Assembly (NCBI GenBank): GCA_036734025.1
Contig: DAIMZI010000033.1
Coordinates: 1-11,207 of the forward strand
Source: DAIMZI01 sp036734025
GTDB taxonomy: Bacteria > Pseudomonadota > Alphaproteobacteria > Rhizobiales > Rhodomicrobiaceae
DNA: 11,207 bases
Direction: 5' to 3'
The notes beneath the pieces are model-generated. The model made no database searches. It saw nothing but the letters and a program-made list of their open reading frames with translations, and was not told where the DNA came from. Positions 1 through 6,435 of this stretch are shown here, piece by piece. The translations under genes and the position numbers were made by a program. Position 1 is the first letter of the stretch. Every line of letters begins with the position of its first letter.

Positions 1-665
1 TCCCGGAAGGTCGTTTGATCCCGGGCGGTCATGTCGGTCTGCAAGGGATGTTCATCGGGCTGCTCATCGGCCGGTTCATCATGAGATGCCGAACCGTGGA
101 TGTCATCCGGTCTGTGCGGATCTCCGGCGCGGTGCGACCAGAATGACGGTTTCCCGGATCTTTCGGCGGCGCGCGCAAGCTTGTAGGTTTCTGTTGCATC
201 AAAGCCGGCGGCGGGCGGCTCGTCATCGGGTTCGACAGACCACGGATCGGCCGGCTCGCCTTCGCGAAAGCCCGGCACGTCATGATCGCCCTCGCCTGCA
301 TCCTCGGCATCAGCACCTGCTGAGCGGAACACGGTATCAACCAGTTCAGCAGGGCCGTCGCCGGGGATCGGCATCTGATAGCCGCCGTCCCATTTTTCGC
401 TGTCAGCCGGAGCGACGATGAAATCTTCCGACAGATCCAGGATGGCATCATCCTCATCTTCGGCGTCGGTGGCCTGTGAGGTGTCTGCGACGTTGGCTGA
501 TGCCCCGGGCATCGCGCCGTTGGTTCGGCGGGCCTGCTCCATCTCGGGCTGCATCGCGGATCGCTTTCGCGCCAGCACTCCGGGATCGCCATCGGCGATG
601 ATCTCGCGGATCGAGGACAGGATGTCGTCAATGTTTGCTTGTGATCGCTTTTTTTCGACGCTCAT
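1..665 (-). CDS. popZ: PopZ / DUF2497 polar organising protein, N-terminal part (cut by left edge)
   Basis: PopZ self-assembles at the cell pole, where in Caulobacter it anchors the chromosome origin through ParB and recruits cell-cycle regulators. The frame is open from ATG 665 to the left edge (221 codons). Residues 9-26 carry the family's amphipathic N-terminal helix, including ILSSIREIIADG. An acidic motif follows around residues 72-86 (AILDLSEDF), similar in style to the one in Caulobacter PopZ. The rest of the visible part is rich in Asp, Glu, Pro, Gly and Ala and looks disordered. The C-terminal oligomerisation helices must lie beyond the window. The start is supported by GAGGG (671-675) five bases upstream. 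The part seen is already longer than the whole Caulobacter protein (about 177 residues, from memory), so the disordered linker is expanded. The family call rests on the N-terminal helix and on position after tolC. It is fairly sure. Confidence 0.85.
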   Translation of the reverse strand, partial: MSVEKKRSQANIDDILSSIREIIADGDPGVLARKRSAMQPEMEQARRTNGAMPGASANVADTSQATDAEDEDDAILDLSEDFIVAPADSEKWDGGYQMPIPGDGPAELVDTVFRSAGADAEDAGEGDHDVPGFREGEPADPWSVEPDDEPPAAGFDATETYKLARAAERSGKPSFWSHRAGDPHRPDDIHGSASHDEPADEQPDEHPLQTDMTARDQTTFR

Positions 666-745
666 CACGGCCCTCGGAAAGCCACATCTCGCCGCCAGCG
701 CAATCCGACGGCTCATATCTTCGGATCTTGCCGGATCCTGACTTA

Positions 746-775
746 TGGATATCCCACTTCGCCTTGACGCGACAA
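746..775 (-). promoter_or_regulatory. possible promoter of popZ overlapping a palindrome
   Basis: On the minus strand TTGTCG (770-775) and TATCCA (746-751) are 18 bases apart and could be the -35 and -10 boxes of a housekeeping promoter, giving a leader of roughly 75 bases. The -35 box lies inside a near-perfect inverted repeat, CCTTG-N6-CAAGG (762-777). The -10 match is weak, and no start site can be fixed from sequence alone. Confidence 0.3.
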
Positions 776-873
776 GGTATTGATGACCCTTGCGCCGGAT
801 TTTCGCTGCACCCAAGCGCCGATGCACTGTCCGCTGCCTACAGCCAGCCGAGCGAGCGGCATATCACCCGTAA

Positions 874-904
874 GAGGCGTTTGCCTCGTGCAGCGGCTGC
901 CGCT
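874..904 (-). terminator. possible weak stem-loops at the end of tolC
   Basis: Two short inverted repeats sit at the tolC stop: AGCGGC-N1-GCCGCT (892-904), which overlaps the stop codon, and GAGGC-N4-GCCTC (874-887) just beyond it. On the minus strand only two T residues follow the second stem, so this is not a classical intrinsic terminator. It could slow or protect the 3' end of the transcript. Confidence 0.25.
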
Positions 905-2442
905 CACTGCTTGAAGTGGTTGAACTCCGGCTCAGGCTCAGGCTCGGCATAAGAGGCGGCAGCCTCATCGGCAATGTCGAGGTCGATACTGGTGGAGAAC
1001 GGCGTATCAATATCACCGCCCGGCTCCAGCTCGGCTTCGCCACCAATGGTGACAGGCTCTTCGAAGGGCAGCACGCTTGTCGACCAGTCAAAACCGAACG
1101 GCAGGCCCTTGACGGCGCGGTAATGTGTGTCGGGATCATAAAGCTCGGTCGGCAATTGCAGTTCATCGGGCGAAAGCTGGCCGATCGCCGCGACCACACC
1201 ATAAGACGCCACGACGAGATCGCGCCTGGTCGTGACCAGCGACACTTGCGAATTGAGAAGCTCCTGCTCGGCGTCGAGCACATCGAGCACGGTGCGCTGG
1301 CCGACACGCTCTTCCTCGCGCACGCCCTCAAGAGCGATTCGGTTGGCTTCCACCTGTGCCTGATCCGAGATGATGGCGGCACGAGTAGAGACCAGAACAC
1401 CCCACGCCGAAATCACCTCGGCGCGCACCTGCTGGCGAGCCAGATCGACCTCCTGACGGCGTTGCAGATTGATGTCCTGGGCCTGACGGATGCGCGCGGA
1501 AACTTCGCCTGCCTGGTATAGCGGCACCTGCACGCGGCCGGTGACAACCGTCGATTCCGATTGATCGGTGAAACCGCCGGTATCGAAGCTTTTGGAGTAG
1601 GACGCATCGACGCTGACTTGTGGAAGCAATTCGCCCTTGATCCGCTTGATGTCGAATTGCGATGATCTTTCGCGGAAGAGCCCGGCAAGAATCTGCGGGC
1701 TGCGCATCTCGCCGCCCTGCAGCGCATGATCCAGGGACGCCGGGATCAGACGGTCGATGGGCCGGGGTGTCTCCAGCGAGGCCGGGGGATAGCCGATGAT
1801 ACGTTCGAACGCGGCGCGGCTCGTCTGAAGATTGGCCTGCGCCAGATTGATCTGCGACTGGGCGCCAGCACGCCGCGCCTCGGCCTGGGCGACGTCGGTG
1901 CGCGTGACCTCGCCGACCTCGCGCCGGTTCCGCGTGGCCTCGAGCTGCTCGCTCAGCACTCGCAGATTGTTCTGCTGCAGCCGCAGGATCGCTTCATCGC
2001 GAAGCACATCCATGTAGGCTGTCACGGCATCCAGAAGAATCCGCTGCTCGACCCGGCGCAGATCCTCGCGTCCGGCCTCCACAAGCGCCTTGGCGGCCTC
2101 GACCGAATTGGTCACCTGAAAGCCGGTGAACAGCGGTTGGGTCACGCCAAGCGAATAGCTGCGCGGGTAGCTCACACCGTCGCCGGGGCCGGGGCCGGAT
2201 GGCGACACTTTTTCATATGAATGAACAGCCTCGCCCTGAATTACCGGCCGGTAGCCGGAATTGGCGCGAGCCACTTCTTCATCGAGCGCGCGCAGCCGCG
2301 CCCGCTCGGCCTTGATCTCAGGGTTGGCAATGTAGGCGGCGGCCAGAGCCCGCGACAAGGTCTCTGCCCTTGCCGACACTGCGACTTGCGTCACAGCCAT
2401 CATGAGGGCAAAGGCGAGCACCGCAACCATTGATCTATTCAT
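904..2442 (-). CDS. tolC: TolC-family outer membrane efflux/secretion protein
   Basis: Trimeric outer membrane channel that works with a membrane fusion protein and an inner membrane pump for drug efflux or type I secretion. The 512-residue product starts with a clear signal peptide (residues 1-26, cleavage after SARA). Two outer-membrane-efflux halves follow, with long Ala/Gln/Arg/Glu-rich helices. A motif typical of the family is RVGQRTVLDVLDAEQELLNS, late in the second half. The last 45 or so residues are an acidic, probably flexible tail. ATG 2442 is chosen over an ATG 14 codons upstream because AAAGGTG precedes it and it gives a canonical signal peptide. No pump or fusion-protein gene is adjacent, so partners are encoded elsewhere. 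From memory, Caulobacter also has a TolC-type gene (RsaF) next to popZ. The family call is firm; the substrate is unknown. Confidence 0.93.
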   Translation of the reverse strand: MNRSMVAVLAFALMMAVTQVAVSARAETLSRALAAAYIANPEIKAERARLRALDEEVARANSGYRPVIQGEAVHSYEKVSPSGPGPGDGVSYPRSYSLGVTQPLFTGFQVTNSVEAAKALVEAGREDLRRVEQRILLDAVTAYMDVLRDEAILRLQQNNLRVLSEQLEATRNRREVGEVTRTDVAQAEARRAGAQSQINLAQANLQTSRAAFERIIGYPPASLETPRPIDRLIPASLDHALQGGEMRSPQILAGLFRERSSQFDIKRIKGELLPQVSVDASYSKSFDTGGFTDQSESTVVTGRVQVPLYQAGEVSARIRQAQDINLQRRQEVDLARQQVRAEVISAWGVLVSTRAAIISDQAQVEANRIALEGVREEERVGQRTVLDVLDAEQELLNSQVSLVTTRRDLVVASYGVVAAIGQLSPDELQLPTELYDPDTHYRAVKGLPFGFDWSTSVLPFEEPVTIGGEAELEPGGDIDTPFSTSIDLDIADEAAASYAEPEPEPEFNHFKQ

Positions 2443-2687
2443 CAAGCGCACCTTTTGCTGTCTCAGCTTGCGAAGCGCCGGCATATATCAAGGAATGGTT
2501 TACGCAGTACCCGTACCACCAAACAGATGCAACCTGGCATTGAAATCCTGTCATGTCGTGAAGCTAACGTCAGAATGCAGCGGCGCAAAGATGCCCGCAC
2601 GGTCATGACGCTGCCGGACCCATGTTTTTGGCCGCTCGTGACATTTTTGCCGCGACGTCTACGCGCCCGCCGCGCCATGCTATTTGA
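2443..2687. other. intergenic region between pcm-like gene and tolC
   Basis: These 245 bases hold no convincing gene. A promoter for tolC is expected here, but no pair of boxes stands out, and no hairpin with a T run follows the pcm-like stop. The two genes point the same way, so read-through transcription is possible. Confidence 0.4.
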
Positions 2688-3377
2688 TCAGAATACGAAG
2701 CCTTTTTTCGCCGCAAAGCCAGGCAGCACGGGCGCGCCGGCGGTGAATTCGGGCTGGCCGCTCACCGTCCCCTGGGTCTTGCGGTAGACATGGAGCTGGC
2801 TTGCGCCTATCGCCTGCAACGAACCAGGACGGCGCAGGACAACCGCCAGGCGCCCCCCTTCTGCAAGCTGATCGAACAGCACCGCCGGCACACTGTCAGC
2901 GGCGCCATTGAGCAGAATCACGTCAAACGGCGCTTCGCTGGGGCAGCCCGCTTCAAGTGCGCCTGTCACGACAGCGGCATTGTCCACGCCCGCCGCGTTC
3001 AGATTTTCAGAAGCCATGGCCGCCAGTTCCTCATCACATTCCAGCGACACGACGGATTCAACCATCGCGGCCAGAACCGCCGTCGAATAGCCGGTCGCGC
3101 AGCCGATATCGAGAGCCAGATCGTCCGGGCGCGGCGACAACTCTTCTATCATGAGAGCAAGCAGTGCCGGTGCCAGCAGATAACGCGCGACACCGTCGGC
3201 GCCAACGGCCGGCTTCACGCAAAGATCCGTGTCGATATAGGCCAGAGCCCGCTGGGACGCGGCAACGAAAATCTCGCGAGGGACTTTTGACAGACTGCGC
3301 AGCAGGCGCGGATCGCGCACGCCGCCGGGGCGGATTTGCGATTCGACCATATTCTGGCGCGCGCGCTCAAAGTCCAT
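2688..3377 (-). CDS. protein-L-isoaspartate O-methyltransferase-like SAM methyltransferase
   Basis: A Rossmann-fold methyltransferase of the PCMT (isoaspartyl methyltransferase) family, 229 residues. The N-terminal family signature is visible (residues 1-40, with NMVESQIRP and KVPREIFV). SAM-binding motif I is LDIGCATGY (89-97), and the acidic residue for the ribose is in SLECDE (about residue 113). The region where true repair enzymes have a TISAP-type motif with the catalytic Ser reads RYLLAPALLA (65-74), so that Ser is missing. It may therefore be a PCMT-fold paralogue with another substrate rather than a repair enzyme, and no gene symbol is given. ATG 3377 has GGGAGG eight bases upstream. 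It lies upstream of tolC and popZ on the same strand, an order I recall from other Alphaproteobacteria. The fold is sure; the reaction is not. Confidence 0.88.
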   Translation of the reverse strand: MDFERARQNMVESQIRPGGVRDPRLLRSLSKVPREIFVAASQRALAYIDTDLCVKPAVGADGVARYLLAPALLALMIEELSPRPDDLALDIGCATGYSTAVLAAMVESVVSLECDEELAAMASENLNAAGVDNAAVVTGALEAGCPSEAPFDVILLNGAADSVPAVLFDQLAEGGRLAVVLRRPGSLQAIGASQLHVYRKTQGTVSGQPEFTAGAPVLPGFAAKKGFVF

Positions 3378-3420
3378 GGCTTGAACCTCCCAGCATCAGG
3401 GGCGAACTCCCCGCTTGGAC

Positions 3421-3448
3421 TATCTAGCGGAACCGGCCTCGGGGCCAA
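3421..3448 (-). promoter_or_regulatory. possible promoter of the pcm-like gene
   Basis: On the minus strand TTGGCC (3443-3448) and TAGATA (3421-3426) are 16 bases apart, about 45 bases before the pcm-like start codon. A perfect 6-base inverted repeat with a 5-base loop, CACGAA-N5-TTCGTG (3465-3481), lies just upstream and could be an operator. Assigned by eye only. Confidence 0.3.
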
Positions 3449-3550
3449 AACGAATTCCGTCCCGCACGAACAGGCTTCGTGGCCTCGGGATGAGATCGGT
3501 GCGGCTGTCTCGCTTCTGTCTCAAGGTGCAGGGTTGCCGTCGCTATGGCA

Positions 3551-3580
3551 TTGGCTTTTGTCACAGCGCCATGATATAGC
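3551..3580 (+). promoter_or_regulatory. likely promoter of tRNA-Cys
   Basis: TTGGCT (3551-3556) and TATAGC (3575-3580) are 18 bases apart, with the tRNA 5' end 14 bases after the -10 box. The spacing fits a housekeeping promoter for a tRNA with a short 5' leader. The same transcript may continue into cobB. Confidence 0.45.
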
Positions 3581-3594
3581 AAAATCAGGAGTAT

Positions 3595-3668
3595 GGCCAC
3601 GTGGCGGAGTGGTTACGCAGCGGCCTGCAAAGCCGTGTACCCCGGTTCGAATCCGGGCGTGGCCTCCA
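3595..3668 (+). tRNA. tRNA-Cys (anticodon GCA)
   Basis: A full 74-base cloverleaf can be drawn. The acceptor arms are GGCCACG and CGTGGCC, followed by the discriminator T and an encoded CCA. The anticodon stem is GCGGC/GCCGT around loop CTGCAAA, so the anticodon is GCA, which reads cysteine codons. The variable loop is 4 bases, and the T arm is CCCGG-TTCGAAT-CCGGG. All arms pair, with one G-T pair at the base of the anticodon stem. It lies between the divergent pcm-like gene and cobB. Confidence 0.97.
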
Positions 3669-3780
3669 TACTTGCGAATTCGCGTCCAGACCAGCCCGCA
3701 GCCCGCCGCGCTATCGGTGCAAGGCAACAGCCACGGACAACAATCCCCACGAGCCTGTCGATGGAAGAAGCCTCTTGCGC

Positions 3781-4512
3781 ATGCCAATGAAGGTGCCTTC
3801 AGCACATCATATCGTCGTCCTTACCGGCGCCGGCCTGTCGGCTGAATCCGGCGTGCCGACATTTCGCGACAAAGGCGGCGTCTGGGAAAAATATGATCTT
3901 TACAAGGTCGCTACGCCCGAAGCCTACGCCGCCGATCCGGCCTTTGTCCTTGACTTCTACAACCAGCGCCGGCGCGCCAATGTCGGGCTGAAGCCAAATG
4001 CGGCTCACCTTGCGCTTGCCCGGCTGGAGGCCGAACATCCCGGCAAGGTGCTCATCATCACGCAGAATATAGACCCGCTGCACGAGGCTGCCGGCTCGCG
4101 CAATCTGATCCACATGCACGGCGAGATTGCCCGGGCCTTGTGCGCGCGGTGCGGCGAGCGCTCGGAATGCGGATATGACGACATAACGCTGCAAAGCGTC
4201 TGCCCGGCATGCGCGACGCCTGGCGCGATGCGCCCGGATGTCGTCTGGTTCGGCGAGATGCCGTATCACATGGAGCGGATCGAAATCGAACTGGCGGCGT
4301 GTGACTTGTTCGTGTCCATCGGCACGAGTGCGACGGTCTATCCCGCGGCCGGTTTCGTCCAGCTTGCGGCGCTGGCCGGCGCATTCACCGTCGAGCTCAA
4401 CCTGGAGCCATCCGCCAATGCGGACATGTTCGACGAGGCCGTACAAGGCCCCGCGTCGCAGGTGGTGCCTGCCTTTGTGGATCATGCGCTTGCGGCCGAA
4501 CGAGCCGGCTGA
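3781..4512 (+). CDS. cobB: CobB-type NAD-dependent protein deacylase (class III sirtuin)
   Basis: Removes acetyl or succinyl-type groups from lysines in the cytoplasm, using NAD+. The 243-residue product shows the whole sirtuin core: NAD-binding GAGLSAESGVPTFR (16-29), TQNIDPLH (94-101), the catalytic His in HMHGE (His113), four zinc Cys (121, 124, 141, 144), RPDVVWFGEMP (151-161), an SIGTS motif and VELNLEPS. Tyr60 and Arg63 (FYNQRR) match the Tyr and Arg that let E. coli CobB and SIRT5 bind succinyl or malonyl lysine. NIDPLH has Pro where E. coli has Asn. ATG 3781 is preferred because GGAAGAAG ends ten bases before it; a second ATG at 3787 is possible. The frame stays open upstream through the tRNA, but that part is not coding. 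It converges on the repeat-protein gene with 47 bases between stops. Confidence 0.95.
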   Translation: MPMKVPSAHHIVVLTGAGLSAESGVPTFRDKGGVWEKYDLYKVATPEAYAADPAFVLDFYNQRRRANVGLKPNAAHLALARLEAEHPGKVLIITQNIDPLHEAAGSRNLIHMHGEIARALCARCGERSECGYDDITLQSVCPACATPGAMRPDVVWFGEMPYHMERIEIELAACDLFVSIGTSATVYPAAGFVQLAALAGAFTVELNLEPSANADMFDEAVQGPASQVVPAFVDHALAAERAG

Positions 4513-4522
4513 GCGGGCCGGC
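4504..4522. other. GC-rich inverted repeat at the cobB stop codon
   Basis: GCCGGC-N7-GCCGGC spans the cobB stop and lies in the 47-base gap between two convergent genes. It could form a strong stem-loop on either strand, but no T run follows on either side, so an intrinsic terminator cannot be claimed. Confidence 0.3.
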
Positions 4523-4559
4523 AGCCGAGCCACGCGCGCTCGTCACACCTTGGACGCCA

Positions 4560-6329
4560 TCACCCCTTGGGAGATCCGTCTTCCGGCGATCCGTTTTGCT
4601 CATCGGCGCGCCTTCGCGCTGCTGCTGCGGCGGCTTCGCCCGGCGTCATCGCACTGATCTGGCCCTGCTGCGATGCAGGCGGCGACAGGTTCGGGCCACC
4701 AGGCGCTTCGGGCTTCGGCTCTTCGCGGCGCCGGCGCAGCACGAGCGTCAGAATGATGGTGATGAGGCCGATGAGAGCGGCAAGCAGACCATAGACCGGC
4801 TCCAGCGTGCGCACCTGGGCGAGCAGCCAATCGATAGTACGCACATCAACATTGATGGTGGCATCAAGCGTCTTGATCAGCACCGGTGGCTGACGCTGGC
4901 CCGAGGCGTCGACGATATGGGCATAAAGCTCGAGTTGCAGCTTCTGGCCCTCTCCGGCCTCGCGCGGCGTGACATACCAGCTCCAGCGCACCGGCTCGCG
5001 CCAGGTCACGGAACGCTCCTGCAAACCGGCCGGATCGATATCGAAGTCGCGTCCTCTGAGCTGTGCCGACATGAAATTCGAGATCTTGGCGCGCTCCTGG
5101 CGCACCTCACCCTGCAACCCCTCGAAGGCTTGCGAGATTTCGGGCGGTAAATCCTCGCCGGCAAAATCGGTACGCAAGACAAGCATGATTTCGGTTGGAC
5201 GGTCCTTGATCATCTGATCAGGGTGGTTGTATTCGACCGGCCGCTCGCTCAGACGCTCCAGCGCGGCATCGACATCGAGACATTGCCCACCATGAACGCC
5301 GCGAATGACGCAATCCTCGGGCGGTTGCGCGCTCGCCGCGGCGGGACCGGCATCTGGGGCCGCGCGACGGGCAAGCGCATCAGGCGCTTCGGCAGGGCCA
5401 AAGCCGACAAAATTGCTGGTGCCTGCGCCTGTGTCGGACTGCGGGACTGAAAACAGCCTTCTGGCACCGCCCGGTGCGGGCGCATCGTCCACGGCATCGG
5501 GCGCGGCCACTTCGGCGGACCTGTCATCGGGTTGTGAAGAGGCAGCTTCGGTCGCTTCTTCTTCGGCGCGGCGGTGGGCCTCTTCCTCGGCGGCCAGGCG
5601 CGCGGCCTCAGCTTCAGCGCGGCGGCGGGCCTCTTCCTCGGCGGCAATGCGCGCGGCTTCTTCTTCGGCGCGGCGGCGGGCGTCTTCCTCGGCGGCGAGG
5701 CGCGCGGCCTCAGCTTCAGCGCGGCGGCGGGCGTCTTCCTCGGTGGCCAGGCGCGCGGCCTCAGCTTCAGCGCGGCGGCGGGCCTCTTCCTCGGCGGCCA
5801 GGCGCGCGGCTTCCGCTTCAGCGCGGCGGCGGGCCTCTTCCTCGGCGGCAATGCGCGCGGCCTCAGCTTCTGAAGCGCGCAAAGCGGCGGCCTTTTCCCG
5901 CGGCCCCGGAGCTGCATCCTTCAACGAGGCAGATGAGGCATCAACCATGGGCCGCAACGCGCTCGCCAGTTGGCGCATCGTGCGCGACAGTTCCGAACGC
6001 TCGGCGCCATCGGCTGCGAGCTTGATGCAGACCCCATGGGCGTAGGCTTTGGCCGCGCGATCCTCGCTGATGCCGTGACGCTGAGCCAGCTCGGCCACAC
6101 GCCGCGGCGCAACGGCAATCAGGTCCGGGCTGCGCATTCGCCCGACATCGCGCGCAGCAGCATCGAGAAATGCATCGCCCGCGGCCGCGTCCTGCAAGGC
6201 TGGCGGAGCTTCACACACTGTGCTGTCAGCCAGCGCCGGCAGCGCCAGCACGAACATCAGGCAAAACGCCAATATGAAACGCAATCCCGCCCCCCACTCA
6301 TGATCGCAACCCACGCACCCGTGCCCCAT
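4560..6329 (-). CDS. envelope protein of unknown function with tandem coiled-coil repeats and one C-terminal membrane helix
   Basis: No family recognised. From ATG 6329 the product has 589 residues. A hydrophobic signal-like segment (17-34) ends in ALPALA. A Cys-bearing N-terminal region follows (Cys39, about 101). Next comes a charged helix of six 17-residue repeats (about 154-255, type AEAARLAAEEEARRRAE), an Ala/Pro-rich linker, and a predicted globular domain (about 335-505) containing a Cys pair and WSWYVTP. A membrane helix (about 513-531) leads to RRRR and a 54-residue tail. The predicted topology is a periplasmic body with a cytoplasmic tail, anchored in the inner membrane. The start is uncertain: ATG 6329 has GGTGA upstream, whereas TTG 6284 after a G-rich stretch would give a shorter, more canonical signal peptide. 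It lies 106 bases after tgt on the same strand. A structural role across the periplasm is a guess from architecture alone. Confidence 0.8.
   Translation of the reverse strand: MGHGCVGCDHEWGAGLRFILAFCLMFVLALPALADSTVCEAPPALQDAAAGDAFLDAAARDVGRMRSPDLIAVAPRRVAELAQRHGISEDRAAKAYAHGVCIKLAADGAERSELSRTMRQLASALRPMVDASSASLKDAAPGPREKAAALRASEAEAARIAAEEEARRRAEAEAARLAAEEEARRRAEAEAARLATEEDARRRAEAEAARLAAEEDARRRAEEEAARIAAEEEARRRAEAEAARLAAEEEAHRRAEEEATEAASSQPDDRSAEVAAPDAVDDAPAPGGARRLFSVPQSDTGAGTSNFVGFGPAEAPDALARRAAPDAGPAAASAQPPEDCVIRGVHGGQCLDVDAALERLSERPVEYNHPDQMIKDRPTEIMLVLRTDFAGEDLPPEISQAFEGLQGEVRQERAKISNFMSAQLRGRDFDIDPAGLQERSVTWREPVRWSWYVTPREAGEGQKLQLELYAHIVDASGQRQPPVLIKTLDATINVDVRTIDWLLAQVRTLEPVYGLLAALIGLITIILTLVLRRRREEPKPEAPGGPNLSPPASQQGQISAMTPGEAAAAAARRRADEQNGSPEDGSPKG
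5566..5871 (-). repeat. six tandem 51-base repeats inside the unknown envelope gene
   Basis: Six head-to-tail copies of a 51-base unit begin at 5566, 5617, 5668, 5719, 5770 and 5821. Each unit encodes 17 residues on the minus strand, with consensus AEAARLAAEEEARRRAE. Copies differ at a few positions (Ile or Leu, Glu or Asp, one Thr, one His). The unit length keeps the frame, so copy number can change without breaking the gene. Confidence 0.95.
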
Positions 6330-6435
6330 AACATCACCGTGGCATGATTACAATAAACGCTACACTGCGCGAAAAAGCCCATGTCAGCAAGATCATGTGC
6401 ACAAGACAACGTCCATCATCACCGTATTGAACGGC

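Noticed and set aside
916..2220. Plus-strand open frames opposite tolC
   Set aside because: They are antisense to a clear TolC protein with a signal peptide; composition is arbitrary and there are no motifs.
3674..3683. Ten-base perfect palindrome GCGAATTCGC just after tRNA-Cys, considered as a terminator or attachment site
   Set aside because: It has no loop, no following T run, and no repeat of the tRNA 3' end nearby, so chance is the simplest reading.
3601..3780. Upstream extension of the cobB frame by 60 codons
   Set aside because: The extension runs through the tRNA-Cys gene. The sirtuin fold begins just after ATG 3781, which has its own Shine-Dalgarno sequence.
5305..6045. Long plus-strand open frames of Ala/Ser/Arg-rich sequence opposite the coiled-coil repeats
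   Set aside because: They are the antisense reading of the GC-rich 51-base repeats. The minus-strand frame has a signal-like segment, a membrane helix and a folded domain; the plus-strand frames have only low-complexity sequence.
6330..6435. Possible promoter or terminator between tgt and the repeat-protein gene
   Set aside because: Several loose matches to -10 boxes exist on the minus strand, but none has a good -35 at proper spacing, and no hairpin with a T run follows tgt.
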